Shown here: positions 53,503 through 62,421 of the stretch, piece after piece
Position numbering within the stretch: position 1 is the first letter of the stretch
How the letters are laid out: every line of letters starts with the position of its first letter
Assembly (NCBI RefSeq): GCF_037911135.1
Contig: NZ_JBBLYU010000001.1
Location: 124,001 to 188,000, forward strand
Length of the DNA stretch: 64,000 bases
From: Phaeobacter sp. A36a-5a
GTDB lineage: Bacteria > Pseudomonadota > Alphaproteobacteria > Rhodobacterales > Rhodobacteraceae
Reading direction: 5' to 3'
Position numbers and translations under genes: made by a program
The notes under the pieces: generated by a model
The model's input: the letters and a program-made list of their open reading frames with translations, nothing else
What the model was told of the DNA's origin: nothing
The model's database searches: none

Positions 53503-54264
53503 TTACCACTTGGCGCCGGGATAGGCGCGCTGCAGCCATTGCATCTGGGTCAGCAGGTGGCCCAGATGCTCTGTGTGCATCGCACCGGTGCGCCCGCCTT
53601 TGTGGGCAAAGCGGCTTTCGGGAATGGTCAGCGTCGCGTCACCCAGGATGCGGGACACCAGCGCGTCGTATTCTTCGCGCAGGGCCGCCGGATCGGGGGC
53701 GATGCCAGCCTTCACCATTTCGGCGTCCACATCGTCGGACTGGAACATCTCGCCCACATAGGGCCAGAGGTAATCCAGCGCCTCCTGCATCCGGCGGTGG
53801 CTTTCCCCGGTGCCGTCGCCCAGGCCCACCACCGTGTCGGCAGAGCGTTCCAGGTGATAGGCCACCTCTTTCGAAGCTTTTTCGGCGATTGCTGCAACGC
53901 GTTCGTCCGACGACTTCATCAGCCGGCCCAGCTGGATCGAATGCCAGGCGTCAAACAGGAACTGGCGCATCAGGGTGCGGCCGAAATCGCCGTTCGGCAC
54001 CTCGCACAAGAGCACGTTGCGGAAGTCCCAGGCGTCGCGCAGGAAGGCGAGGTCGTCGGCGGATTTGCCTTCGCCCTGCACTTCACCGGCAAGGCCGAGC
54101 CACATCTGGGTCTGGCCGATCAGGTCCAGCGCAGTGTTGGCCAGTGCGATGTCCTCTTCCAGCACCGGCGCGTGGCCGCACCATTCGCTGACCCGGTGGC
54201 CGAGGATCAGGGTGTTGTCCCCCATCCGCAGCAGGAACTGGGCAAATGCGTCGTCGCGGGTCAT
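53503..54264 (-). CDS. paaC: Phenylacetyl-CoA epoxidase structural subunit PaaC
   Basis: A 253-residue ferritin-like subunit. FAQFLLRMGDNTLILGHRVS, EDIALANTALDLIGQTQMWL and EKASKEVAYHLERSADTVVG match PaaC, which pairs with PaaA and holds it in the active complex without its own diiron site. Its start overlaps paaB by one base. Confidence 0.95.
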   Translation of the reverse strand: MTRDDAFAQFLLRMGDNTLILGHRVSEWCGHAPVLEEDIALANTALDLIGQTQMWLGLAGEVQGEGKSADDLAFLRDAWDFRNVLLCEVPNGDFGRTLMRQFLFDAWHSIQLGRLMKSSDERVAAIAEKASKEVAYHLERSADTVVGLGDGTGESHRRMQEALDYLWPYVGEMFQSDDVDAEMVKAGIAPDPAALREEYDALVSRILGDATLTIPESRFAHKGGRTGAMHTEHLGHLLTQMQWLQRAYPGAKW

Positions 54265-54548
54265 TACATCGCCCCCACTTCTTCGGGGATGTCGAAGAAG
54301 GTCGGGTGGCGGTAGACCTTCGACTCGGACGGCTCATAGAGCGGGCCCTTGTCGCTGGGCGAGGACGCGGCGATGTGGTTCGCCTCGACCACCCAGATCG
54401 ACACGCCTTCATTGCGGCGGGTGTAGACGTCGCGGGCGTTCTTGATCGCCATTTCGGCGTCCGGCGCATGCAGGGAGCCGACGTGGCGGTGGCTCATGCC
54501 GTGCTGGCCGCGGATGAAGATTTCCCAGAGGGGCCATTCGTTTTTCAT
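54264..54548 (-). CDS. paaB: Phenylacetyl-CoA epoxidase subunit PaaB
   Basis: A 94-residue subunit starting MKNEWPLWEIFIRGQHGMSH, followed by RHVGSLHAPDAEMAIKNARD, the PaaB signature. It bridges PaaAC heterodimers. The stop overlaps paaC by one base. Confidence 0.95.
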   Translation of the reverse strand: MKNEWPLWEIFIRGQHGMSHRHVGSLHAPDAEMAIKNARDVYTRRNEGVSIWVVEANHIAASSPSDKGPLYEPSESKVYRHPTFFDIPEEVGAM

Positions 54549-54611
54549 GTCTCAAATCCTCCTGGCTGAGGGGGCGCTGCGCGTCTGGGCGGGGCGCCGG
54601 AATGCTTGGGG

Positions 54612-55589
54612 TTATTCGGCGGCGTGCCGACGCGCGGCTTTTTTCTTGGCGTGGGCAAGCAGGCCGTCGCGGACCCAGGCGCCGTCGTCCCAGGCCTTGT
54701 TTCGGGCGGCGAGGCGGTCCACGTTGCAGGGGCCGTTGCCCTTGATCACTTCAAAGAACTCGCTCCAGTCCGGATCGGTGTAGTCGTAGTGGCCGCGTTC
54801 CTCGTTCCATTTCAGGTCGGGATCGGGGATCGTCAGGCCCAGGTATTCGGCTTGCGGCACGGTCTGGTCGACGAACTTCTGGCGCAGCTCATCGTTGGTG
54901 TTCATCTTGATCTTCCAGGCCATCGACTGGGCGGAATGGACCGAGTCCTTGTCGGAGGGCCCGAACATCATCAGCGACGGGTACCAGAGGCGGTTCAGCG
55001 CATCCTGGGCCATCTTCTTCTGCTCCGGGGTGCCTTCCGCCATCTTGCGGATGGCGTCATAGCCCTGGCGCTGGTGGAAGCTTTCCTCCTTGCAGATGCG
55101 GATCATCGCGCGGGAGTAGGGACCGAAGGAGGTCCGCTGCAGCGGCACCTGGTTCATGATCGCCGCGCCGTCCACCAGCCAGCCGACCGCGCCGATGTCG
55201 GCCCAGTTCAGCGTCGGGTAGTTGAAGATCGAGGAATACTTCATGCGGCCGTCCAGCAGCATTTCGGTAATCTCGTCGCGGGAGACACCCAGGGTTTCCG
55301 CCGCGCAGTAGAGGTAGAGACCGTGGCCTGCCTCATCCTGCACCTTGGCGAGGAGGATCGCCTTGCGCTCCAGCGTCGGCGCGCGGGTGATCCAGTTACC
55401 CTCGGGCAGCTGGCCGACGATTTCCGAATGCGCATGCTGCCCGATCTGGCGGATCAGCGTTTTGCGGTAGCCTTCGGGCATCCAGTCCTTGGGCTCGATC
55501 TTCTCGCCCGCGTCGATGCGCGCCTGAAAGGCCGCCAGCTTTTCCGGATCGTCCTGGGTCGCTTCGGATTTAATCATCTGAGCATACAT
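54612..55589 (-). CDS. paaA: Phenylacetyl-CoA epoxidase catalytic subunit PaaA
   Basis: A 325-residue diiron subunit that forms ring-1,2-epoxyphenylacetyl-CoA. Iron ligands are visible in [13 protein letters not shown] and [15 protein letters not shown] (both ExxH); [20 protein letters not shown] is the substrate-channel region. The gene sits between paaJ and paaB and the whole paaA-B-C-D-E set is complete here. Confidence 0.96.
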   Translation of the reverse strand: MYAQMIKSEATQDDPEKLAAFQARIDAGEKIEPKDWMPEGYRKTLIRQIGQHAHSEIVGQLPEGNWITRAPTLERKAILLAKVQDEAGHGLYLYCAAETLGVSRDEITEMLLDGRMKYSSIFNYPTLNWADIGAVGWLVDGAAIMNQVPLQRTSFGPYSRAMIRICKEESFHQRQGYDAIRKMAEGTPEQKKMAQDALNRLWYPSLMMFGPSDKDSVHSAQSMAWKIKMNTNDELRQKFVDQTVPQAEYLGLTIPDPDLKWNEERGHYDYTDPDWSEFFEVIKGNGPCNVDRLAARNKAWDDGAWVRDGLLAHAKKKAARRHAAE

Positions 55590-55613
55590 GTCTGGGACCT
55601 CCCCTAGGGTTCG

Positions 55614-56816
55614 TTACACGCGTTCGAGGATCAGGGCGGTGCCCTGACCGACGCCGACGCACATGGTGCAGAGCGCATACCGCCCGCCGGTGCGCTGAAG
55701 CTGATAGGCAGCGGTCAGCACCAGCCGCGCCCCGGACATGCCGAGCGGGTGGCCCAGTGCAATCGCACCGCCGTTGGGGTTAACATGGGGTGCTGCGTCC
55801 GCAACGCCAAGCTCGCGCAGGGTGGCAAGGCCCTGCGATGCGAATGCTTCGTTCAGTTCGATCACGTCCATCTGTTCGATGGTCAGGCCGGTGCGGGCCA
55901 GAACCTTGCGGGTGGCGGGCACCGGGCCGATGCCCATGATGCGCGGCTCGACCCCGGCGGCGGCCATGCCAACAATGCGGGCCATCGGTGTCAGGCCGTT
56001 CTTCGCCGCTGCCGCTTCATTCGCCATCAGGATCGCCGCAGCACCGTCATTGACGCCGGAGGCATTGCCTGCGGTCACGGTCTTGTCCGGGCCGTTGACA
56101 CCCTTGAGGCCCGCCAGCTTCTCTGCCGAGGTGCCGGGGCGGGGGTGTTCATCGGTGTCCACCACCAGATCATCGCCCTTGCGCTGGGGGATGGTGACCG
56201 GCGTGATTTCGTCCTGGAAGATGCCGGCCTCATGCGCGGCGGCCCAGCGGGCCTGGCTGCGGGCGGCAAAGGCGTCCTGATCTTCGCGGGAAACGCCGTA
56301 GTCTTCGGCCACGTTGTCTGCGGTCTGCGGCATCGAGTCGGTGCCGTACATTTCCTGCATTTTCTTGTTCACGAAGCGCCAGCCGATGGTGGTGTCATAG
56401 ACCGCGTTGGCGCGGGTGAAGGCAGAGGTCGCCTTGGGCATCACAAAAGGCGCGCGGCTCATGCTTTCGACGCCGCCTGCGATGGCCATGTCATAGTCGC
56501 CCGCCTTGATCCCGCGGGACGCCATACCGACCGCATCCATGCCGGAGGCGCAGAGACGGTTGATGGTGGTGCCGGGAACTGAGGTGGGCAGGCCTGCCAG
56601 CAGCGCCGCCATGCGGGCCACGTTGCGGTTGCTTTCACCGGCCTGGTTGGCATCGCCAAAGATCACATCGTCGAGGGAGCCCCAGTCCACGTCCGGGTTT
56701 CGCGCGGCGAGCGCGGCAATCGGCAGGGCGGCAAGATCATCGGTACGCACCTGGCTCAGCGCGCCGCCGTAGCGGCCGATCGGGGTGCGGGTGGCATCGC
56801 AGATGAAAGCATCCAT
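55614..56816 (-). CDS. paaJ: 3-oxoadipyl-CoA thiolase
   Basis: A 400-residue thiolase from the ATG at 56816 (MDAFICDATRTPIGRYGGAL); longer frames upstream run through the promoter region. The nucleophile Cys lies in NRLCASGMDAVG; NPNGGAIALGHPLGMSGARL carries the catalytic His; ALCTMCVGVGQGTALI the second Cys. It splits 3-oxoadipyl-CoA to acetyl-CoA and succinyl-CoA, the last step of phenylacetate and of beta-ketoadipate breakdown, hence PaaJ or PcaF. First gene of the paa operon. Confidence 0.9.
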   Translation of the reverse strand: MDAFICDATRTPIGRYGGALSQVRTDDLAALPIAALAARNPDVDWGSLDDVIFGDANQAGESNRNVARMAALLAGLPTSVPGTTINRLCASGMDAVGMASRGIKAGDYDMAIAGGVESMSRAPFVMPKATSAFTRANAVYDTTIGWRFVNKKMQEMYGTDSMPQTADNVAEDYGVSREDQDAFAARSQARWAAAHEAGIFQDEITPVTIPQRKGDDLVVDTDEHPRPGTSAEKLAGLKGVNGPDKTVTAGNASGVNDGAAAILMANEAAAAKNGLTPMARIVGMAAAGVEPRIMGIGPVPATRKVLARTGLTIEQMDVIELNEAFASQGLATLRELGVADAAPHVNPNGGAIALGHPLGMSGARLVLTAAYQLQRTGGRYALCTMCVGVGQGTALILERV

Positions 56817-57130
56817 GGGTGTTCGCGTCTCCTGTGGCGGCAGTAGATAAGCCGACCATTTAGTCGGTGATACGCGCAGAAGTGATTCTGGGCAAGAGAG
56901 ATGTAACCAAATCGAACAAAGTGGTGGAATTCTGTAACGTATTAATGGTTCTCTTGCTGATCCTTCATATTTCGGTCGCTCTGCGCCTTTGCGCGTATGA
57001 TCCATTCAGCGTCGCAGTGGCTGTCGAAAATAGTTTACATGTTGACTAATTGCGAGTGTCCGCTCTGATTGGAGAAGCGCGAGGTATCTGTTCGCTGCGA
57101 TCTTTGCGGTGACCGGAATGGGGAGGGTGA
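56817..57130. promoter_or_regulatory. paaJ / sulfatase-like divergent promoter region (314 bp)
   Basis: Holds the CCGAC-N6-GTCGG palindrome near paaJ and an AT-rich tract at about 56895-57050 with probable promoters for both directions. A 60-codon plus-strand ORF (56867-57049) with one hydrophobic segment is open here but has no ribosome binding site and is left out. Confidence 0.5.
56852..56867. promoter_or_regulatory. Possible PaaR-type operator upstream of paaJ
   Basis: CCGACCATTTAGTCGG is an inverted repeat (CCGAC, six bases, GTCGG) whose near end is 35 bp before the paaJ start. TetR-family PaaR repressors of phenylacetate genes bind sites built from CCGAC half-sites, as I recall. No TetR gene lies in the window, so the regulator must be elsewhere. 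Confidence 0.55.
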
Positions 57131-58777
57131 ATGAATATTCTCTATATCATGTTTGACCAGCTGCGGTTTGACTACCTCAGCTGTGCTGGGCATCCACATC
57201 TACAGACGCCTCATTTGGATGGGCTGGCACGGCGCGGGGTCCGGTTCACCAGAGCCTATGTGCAGTCGCCCACCTGCGGTTCTTCCCGTATGTCGAGTTA
57301 CACCGGGCGCTATCCCTCAAGCCACGGAGTGCAGTTCAACGGTTACCCGCTGCGGGTGGGCGAATGGACAATGGGTGACCACTTGCGCAAGACCGGGATG
57401 AGCTGCCACCTGATTGGCAAGACGCATATGGTTGCCGATGCCGAGGGGCTGGAGCGTCTGGGTCTTGCCCCTGACAGCATCATCGGTGTGCGCCAGACGG
57501 AATGCGGTTTTGACCCATTTGTCCGTGACGACGGGCTGTGGGCTGAGGGGCCGGACGGTTTTTATGACAGTAAGCGGAGCCCCTATAATGAGTATCTCAA
57601 ATCGCGGGGCTACCCCGGCGACAATCCCTGGAGCGATTTTGCAAACGCCGGCGTGGATGGTGACGATATCGCCTCTGGCTGGTTCATGGTCTACGCAGAC
57701 AAGCCCGCCAATATCGCGGAGGAGGACAGTGAGACGCCTTGGCTCACCCGTGAAGCCATGCGGTTTATCGAAACTGCGGAGAGGGAGGGCGATCAGCCGT
57801 GGTGTGCGCATCTGAGTTACATCAAGCCGCATTGGCCATATATTGTGCCTGCGCCCTACCACGATATGTATGGTCCTGAGCATGTTCTGCCCGCAGTTCG
57901 TTCGAGCGCCGAGCGCGAGAATGCGCATCCGGTATTTGCCGGTATGATGAACAATCAGATTGGTCAGGCCTTCTCCCGAGAGGAGGTGCGTCAGAAGGTG
58001 ATCCCCGCCTATATGGGGCTGATCAAACAGGCTGACGATCAGATGGGTCGGCTGTTCTCCTGGCTTGAGGCAACCGGGCGAATGAAGGATACGATGATCG
58101 TGGTGACCTCGGACCATGGCGACTACCTCGGCGATCACTGGCTGGGCGAGAAGAACCTTTTCCATGAACCGTCGATCAAGGTGCCGCTGATCATCTACGA
58201 TCCGCGGCCCGAGGCCGACGCCACCCGCGGCACCACCTGCGATGCACTGGTCGAGTCGATTGATCTGCTTCCGACCTTTCTGGAGGCAGCGGGCGGCGCG
58301 GCGGCACCTCATATCCTGGAAGGGCGCTCATTGATGCCCTTGTTGCGCGGCGAGACTTCAGAGTGGCGCGACTACGCGGTGGCCGAGTTTGATTATGCGA
58401 CGCTCCCCCTGTCCGAAACACTTGGCCTGGCTCCGAAAGATGCGAGGCTGTTCATGATCGTGGATGCGCGCTGGAAGTTCATGCACGCTGAGGGCGGGCT
58501 TCGGCCCATGCTGTTCGATTTGCGGGAGGATCCAGATGAGCTCGTGGATCTTGCCAAAACGAAGGCGCATCAGGAGGTGATCGACCTCATGTACGATCGA
58601 CTGCTCGATTGGGGGCTGCGGATGTCGCAACGCATTACCCTTTCTGACGAGCAGATTGCCAAGCGCCGAGGGAAATCGGTGCGCAAAGGGATCCTGTTGG
58701 GCGTCTATGAGCCGTCGGAGGTGGATGCAACCCTGACCGAGGCCTATCGTCGACCGGTTCCGAAAGCTGAGAGCTGA
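57131..58777 (+). CDS. Sulfatase / phosphonate monoester hydrolase-like enzyme
   Basis: A 548-residue alkaline-phosphatase-superfamily hydrolase. Metal ligands Asp9-Gln10 (LYIMFDQLRFDYL) and Asp-His in VVTSDHGDYLGDH are seen, and the nucleophile position is Cys49 in SPTCGSSRMSSYTGRYPSSH. The usual sulfatase maturation motif is C-x-P-x-R; here the Pro is Ser (CGSSR), so conversion to formylglycine is not assured. There is no signal peptide, so it should act in the cytoplasm. Sulfate esters, choline sulfate or phosphonate monoesters are possible substrates. GGGGAGGG precedes the start. Confidence 0.8.
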   Translation: MNILYIMFDQLRFDYLSCAGHPHLQTPHLDGLARRGVRFTRAYVQSPTCGSSRMSSYTGRYPSSHGVQFNGYPLRVGEWTMGDHLRKTGMSCHLIGKTHMVADAEGLERLGLAPDSIIGVRQTECGFDPFVRDDGLWAEGPDGFYDSKRSPYNEYLKSRGYPGDNPWSDFANAGVDGDDIASGWFMVYADKPANIAEEDSETPWLTREAMRFIETAEREGDQPWCAHLSYIKPHWPYIVPAPYHDMYGPEHVLPAVRSSAERENAHPVFAGMMNNQIGQAFSREEVRQKVIPAYMGLIKQADDQMGRLFSWLEATGRMKDTMIVVTSDHGDYLGDHWLGEKNLFHEPSIKVPLIIYDPRPEADATRGTTCDALVESIDLLPTFLEAAGGAAAPHILEGRSLMPLLRGETSEWRDYAVAEFDYATLPLSETLGLAPKDARLFMIVDARWKFMHAEGGLRPMLFDLREDPDELVDLAKTKAHQEVIDLMYDRLLDWGLRMSQRITLSDEQIAKRRGKSVRKGILLGVYEPSEVDATLTEAYRRPVPKAES

Positions 58778-59055
58778 CCGTCTAGCGCCCAAATACCGCG
58801 AGACGCACCGTCACGACCCGCAGGCAAATCGTGATGCTTGGCAAGCGGCGCAGACGCGCGGCATGATATCTCTTGTCAGGTCACGAAGCCGGATTTAGGG
58901 TCGGCATCAAGTTTGCGGAATGATGTTCCGCATGGCGAAATGTGCGGGGGTGACGTCTGCGTCCTGATCCGTGCCTGCCGCAAGGCAGCTGCGTTCCCGC
59001 GGTTGGAGCCTGTCGAAGTTTTGCTCGGCATCGCTCGCAATAAGAGGAAAGATCC

Positions 59056-61149
59056 ATGACTGAAGCCGTTGTTTATGAGCGTATTGGCGATATTGCAGTG
59101 CTGGGCGCGCAGAACCCGCCAGTGAACGCTCTTGGCGTTGACGTGCGCCGTGGGCTTCTTGCCGGGATTGAGCGCGCCGAGGAAGAAGGCGCACGTGCCG
59201 TACTGATCTACGGCGAGGGGCGAACCTATTTCGCTGGCGCCGATATCCGCGAGTTCGGCAAGCCGATGCAAGAGCCCGGATTGCCTGACCTGTGCAACCG
59301 CATCGAAGCCGCCAAGCTCATCGTGGTTTCTGCCCTCCACGGCACCGCGCTGGGCGGCGGGTTGGAAGTGGCGCTGTCGTCGCACTACCGGATTGCAGTG
59401 CCGAGCGCCAAGATGGGCTTGCCTGAGGTGCATCTGGGCATCATCCCGGGCGCTGGGGGGACGCAGCGGCTGCCGCGCGTCACCGGAACCGAGGCAGCGC
59501 TGGAGATCATCACCACCGGCCGCCATGTGCCGGCGGCAGAAGCCTTCGACAAGGGGGTCGTTGACCGTATTGCGGAGGGCAGTCCCCGCGAAGTCGGTCT
59601 GGCTTACACCCGTGAATTGCTGGACCAGGATGCGCCGCGTCGACCGGTCTGTGATATGCCGCCACCGGAACCCATCGATTTCGATGAGGCCTATGAGCGG
59701 GTGCTCGCCCGGGGCCGCGGTCAGCTGTCCCCGGCCGTCGCGGTGCGTGCCGTTCAGGCTGCATGTGAAGCTAAGAGCTTTCTTGACGGGGTGCGCCAGG
59801 AGCGAGAGCTGTTTAAGAAGCTGATGGAGAGCGATCAGCGACAGGGTCTGATCCACGCATTCTTTTCGGAGCGCGCGGTCAGCAAGCTGCCAGAGCTGGC
59901 CGATGTGACCCCGCGCGACGTCGCCTCGATGGGGGTGATTGGTGGCGGCACGATGGGCGCAGGCATTGCAACCGCCGCCCTGTTGTCGGGGCTGCCCGTA
60001 GTACTGATCGAACGTGATGATGCGGCGACGGTCGCAGCTCATGAACGGATCGAAGGCAATCTGAAAGGGGCGCTTAAACGCGGCAAGATCGTTCAGTCGC
60101 AGTTTGATACCATGATGAACGAGGCGCTGCAGCTGGCGACGGATTATGCAGCGCTGTCGCAGGTCGATCTGGTGGTCGAAGCCGTGTTTGAAGACATGGA
60201 CGTCAAACGCGACGTTTTCTCGGCGCTGGATACGCATTGCAAACCCGGCGCAATTCTCGCCAGCAACACGTCATATCTCGATATCAATGAAATCGCTGCT
60301 GCGACGCGCCGACCGGCGAATGTGATCGGGTTGCACTTCTTCTCCCCGGCGCATGTGATGAAACTGCTTGAGGTCGTGGTTGCAGATCAGACCGCGCCTG
60401 ATGTGATCGCCACCGGAATTGCCCTTGGCAAGCGGCTGAAGAAGATCTCTGTGCGTTCAGGTGTCTGCGATGGCTTCATCGGCAACCGGATCATGAACAG
60501 CTACCGCAAGGCTGCCGATTACATGGTGCTGGACGGAGCCTCACCCTACCAGATTGACAAGGTGATGACCGGGTTCGGATTTGCGATGGGGCCATTTGCG
60601 GTGGCGGATCTGGCAGGGCTTGATATCGGCTGGGCAGCCCGCAAACGGCGGGCGCCGACACGCGATCCCCGTGAGCGGGTTGTGCATTTTTCCGATATGC
60701 TCTGCGAAGCTGGAGATTTCGGGCAGAAGACCGGCCGGGGTTTTTATGTCTACGAAGAGGGCAAGCGCGGCGGGACCCCAAATCCACAGGTATCCGAGTA
60801 TATCGAACGCGATCAGCGGGATCAGGGCGTGACGCCGCAGGTCTTGGCCAATGACGAGGTCCTGCGGCGCTACATGTGCGCGATGGTCAATGAGGCGGCG
60901 AAGGTTGTCGGCGAGGGCATAGCCCGGCGTCCGCTGGATGTGGATATGGTATTGCTGTTCGGCTATGGCTTTCCGCGGTTTTGGGGCGGTCCGCTGAAAT
61001 GGGCTGACCTGCAAGGTTTGGATAGCATCCTCAAGGACATCAAACGCTATGCCAAGGAAGATGCGTTTTTCTGGCAGCCGGCGCCCTTGCTGGAAGAGCT
61101 TGTCGCCGAGGGCCGCAGCTTTGACGATCTCAACAAGGAGGCCCGGTGA
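59056..61149 (+). CDS. Bifunctional enoyl-CoA hydratase / 3-hydroxyacyl-CoA dehydrogenase (PimF/FadB-like)
   Basis: A 697-residue beta-oxidation enzyme. The N-terminal hydratase domain (1-190) has FAGADIREFG, HGTALGGGLEVALSSHYRIA and GLPEVHLGIIPGAGGTQRLP with the two catalytic Glu; the dehydrogenase begins with VIGGGTMGAGIATA at about 293 and has EAVFEDMDVKRDVF, SNTSYLDINEIAAATRRP and GLHFFSPAHVMKLLEVV. It is followed after one base by a thiolase and then two acyl-CoA dehydrogenases, the pimF-B-C-D order of pimelate degradation. 278 bp upstream hold no gene. Confidence 0.9.
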   Translation: MTEAVVYERIGDIAVLGAQNPPVNALGVDVRRGLLAGIERAEEEGARAVLIYGEGRTYFAGADIREFGKPMQEPGLPDLCNRIEAAKLIVVSALHGTALGGGLEVALSSHYRIAVPSAKMGLPEVHLGIIPGAGGTQRLPRVTGTEAALEIITTGRHVPAAEAFDKGVVDRIAEGSPREVGLAYTRELLDQDAPRRPVCDMPPPEPIDFDEAYERVLARGRGQLSPAVAVRAVQAACEAKSFLDGVRQERELFKKLMESDQRQGLIHAFFSERAVSKLPELADVTPRDVASMGVIGGGTMGAGIATAALLSGLPVVLIERDDAATVAAHERIEGNLKGALKRGKIVQSQFDTMMNEALQLATDYAALSQVDLVVEAVFEDMDVKRDVFSALDTHCKPGAILASNTSYLDINEIAAATRRPANVIGLHFFSPAHVMKLLEVVVADQTAPDVIATGIALGKRLKKISVRSGVCDGFIGNRIMNSYRKAADYMVLDGASPYQIDKVMTGFGFAMGPFAVADLAGLDIGWAARKRRAPTRDPRERVVHFSDMLCEAGDFGQKTGRGFYVYEEGKRGGTPNPQVSEYIERDQRDQGVTPQVLANDEVLRRYMCAMVNEAAKVVGEGIARRPLDVDMVLLFGYGFPRFWGGPLKWADLQGLDSILKDIKRYAKEDAFFWQPAPLLEELVAEGRSFDDLNKEAR

Positions 61150-61150
61150 G

Positions 61151-62326
61151 ATGAAACAGGCTGTCATCGTTTCCGCTGCCCGCACTGGGTTGGCCAAGTC
61201 TTTTCGCGGATCGTTCAACCAGACCCATGGCGCGACTTTGGGCGGCCATGCCGTAGCTGCAGCCGTCGAGCGGGCTGGCCTAGATGGTGGCGAGATCGAG
61301 GATTGCATTATCGGCTGCGGGTTCCCCGAACAGGCTACGGGTCACAATATCGGACGTCAGATTGCGCTGCGCGCGGGATTGCCGCAGACCGCAGCAGGCA
61401 TGACTGTGAACCGGTTCTGCGCCTCGGGTCTTCAGACCATCGCGCTTGCGGCCCAGCAGATTACGGCCGAAGGGGCTGGCCCGATGGTTGCAGGTGGGGT
61501 CGAGAGCATCTCCATGGTGCAGCCCAATGTGAAGCAGGTGCAGGACCCCTGGCTGCAGGCGCACAAGCCAGACGTTTATATGGCCATGATCGATACCGCA
61601 GATATCGTTGCCGAGCGTTACGGGATCAGCCGGGAAGCGCAGGATGCCTACGGGCTGCGCAGCCAGCAGCGGATAGCAGCGGCGCAGAGTGCAGGGCTGT
61701 TTGACGACGAAATCGTGCCCATGCAGACCGTTATGGCTTTAAAAGATAAGGAAACCGGTGAGGTTGGCACCCGCGAGGTGACTGTGGATCGCGACGAATG
61801 TAATCGCCCGCAAACCACTTTGGACGGGCTTGCCGGATTGGACCCGGTGCGTGGCGAGGGCAAGTTCATTACCGCAGGAAACGCCAGCCAGCTTTCCGAT
61901 GGTTCGGCGGCGGTCGTGATGATGGAGGCCACCGAGGCAAGCCGTCGAGGGCTGAACCCGATGGGGGCGTTTCGCGGGTTCTGCGTTGCCGGCTGTGCGC
62001 CTGACGAAATGGGCATCGGCCCGGTACATGCGGTGCCGCGCCTGCTGGAGCGGCACGGGCTGACAGTCGCGGATATCGATCTGTGGGAGCTGAATGAGGC
62101 TTTTGCCAGCCAGGCGCTCTATTGCCGTGACCAGCTCGGTATCCCGGACGAAATCTGCAACGTGAGCGGCGGATCAATTGCCATCGGCCATCCCTTTGGC
62201 ATGACAGGCGCACGAATGGTCGGGCATCTGCTGCGTGAGGGCCGTCGACGTGGGGCCAAGTTGGGTGTTGCAACCATGTGCATCGGCGGCGGCATGGGTG
62301 CTGCGGGCCTGTTCGAGATCTACTGA
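61151..62326 (+). CDS. Acetyl-CoA acyltransferase (thiolase, PimB/FadA-like)
   Basis: A 391-residue thiolase from the ATG at 61151, one base after the hydratase/dehydrogenase stop. The nucleophile Cys is in [14 protein letters not shown], the His in [20 protein letters not shown] and the second Cys in [18 protein letters not shown]. It releases acetyl-CoA in each round of beta-oxidation. It differs clearly from PaaJ at 55614, so it is not a recent duplicate. Confidence 0.92.
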   Translation: MKQAVIVSAARTGLAKSFRGSFNQTHGATLGGHAVAAAVERAGLDGGEIEDCIIGCGFPEQATGHNIGRQIALRAGLPQTAAGMTVNRFCASGLQTIALAAQQITAEGAGPMVAGGVESISMVQPNVKQVQDPWLQAHKPDVYMAMIDTADIVAERYGISREAQDAYGLRSQQRIAAAQSAGLFDDEIVPMQTVMALKDKETGEVGTREVTVDRDECNRPQTTLDGLAGLDPVRGEGKFITAGNASQLSDGSAAVVMMEATEASRRGLNPMGAFRGFCVAGCAPDEMGIGPVHAVPRLLERHGLTVADIDLWELNEAFASQALYCRDQLGIPDEICNVSGGSIAIGHPFGMTGARMVGHLLREGRRRGAKLGVATMCIGGGMGAAGLFEIY

Positions 62327-62421
62327 CTATCTGGGTACGGCTTCGCCGGTAGGTGCGGTCCAAGTAGATCCCGGATGAGAGCAGCGGGCACTATCGAAAT
62401 AGCGCGGGGAGGTACGCGGAG

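Noticed and set aside
56867-57049. 60-codon ORF in the paaJ upstream region
   Set aside because: It lacks a ribosome binding site, overlaps the probable operator and promoters, and matches no family.
58838-59059. 73-codon ORF before the hydratase/dehydrogenase gene
   Set aside because: There is no ribosome binding site or family similarity and it overlaps the next gene's start.
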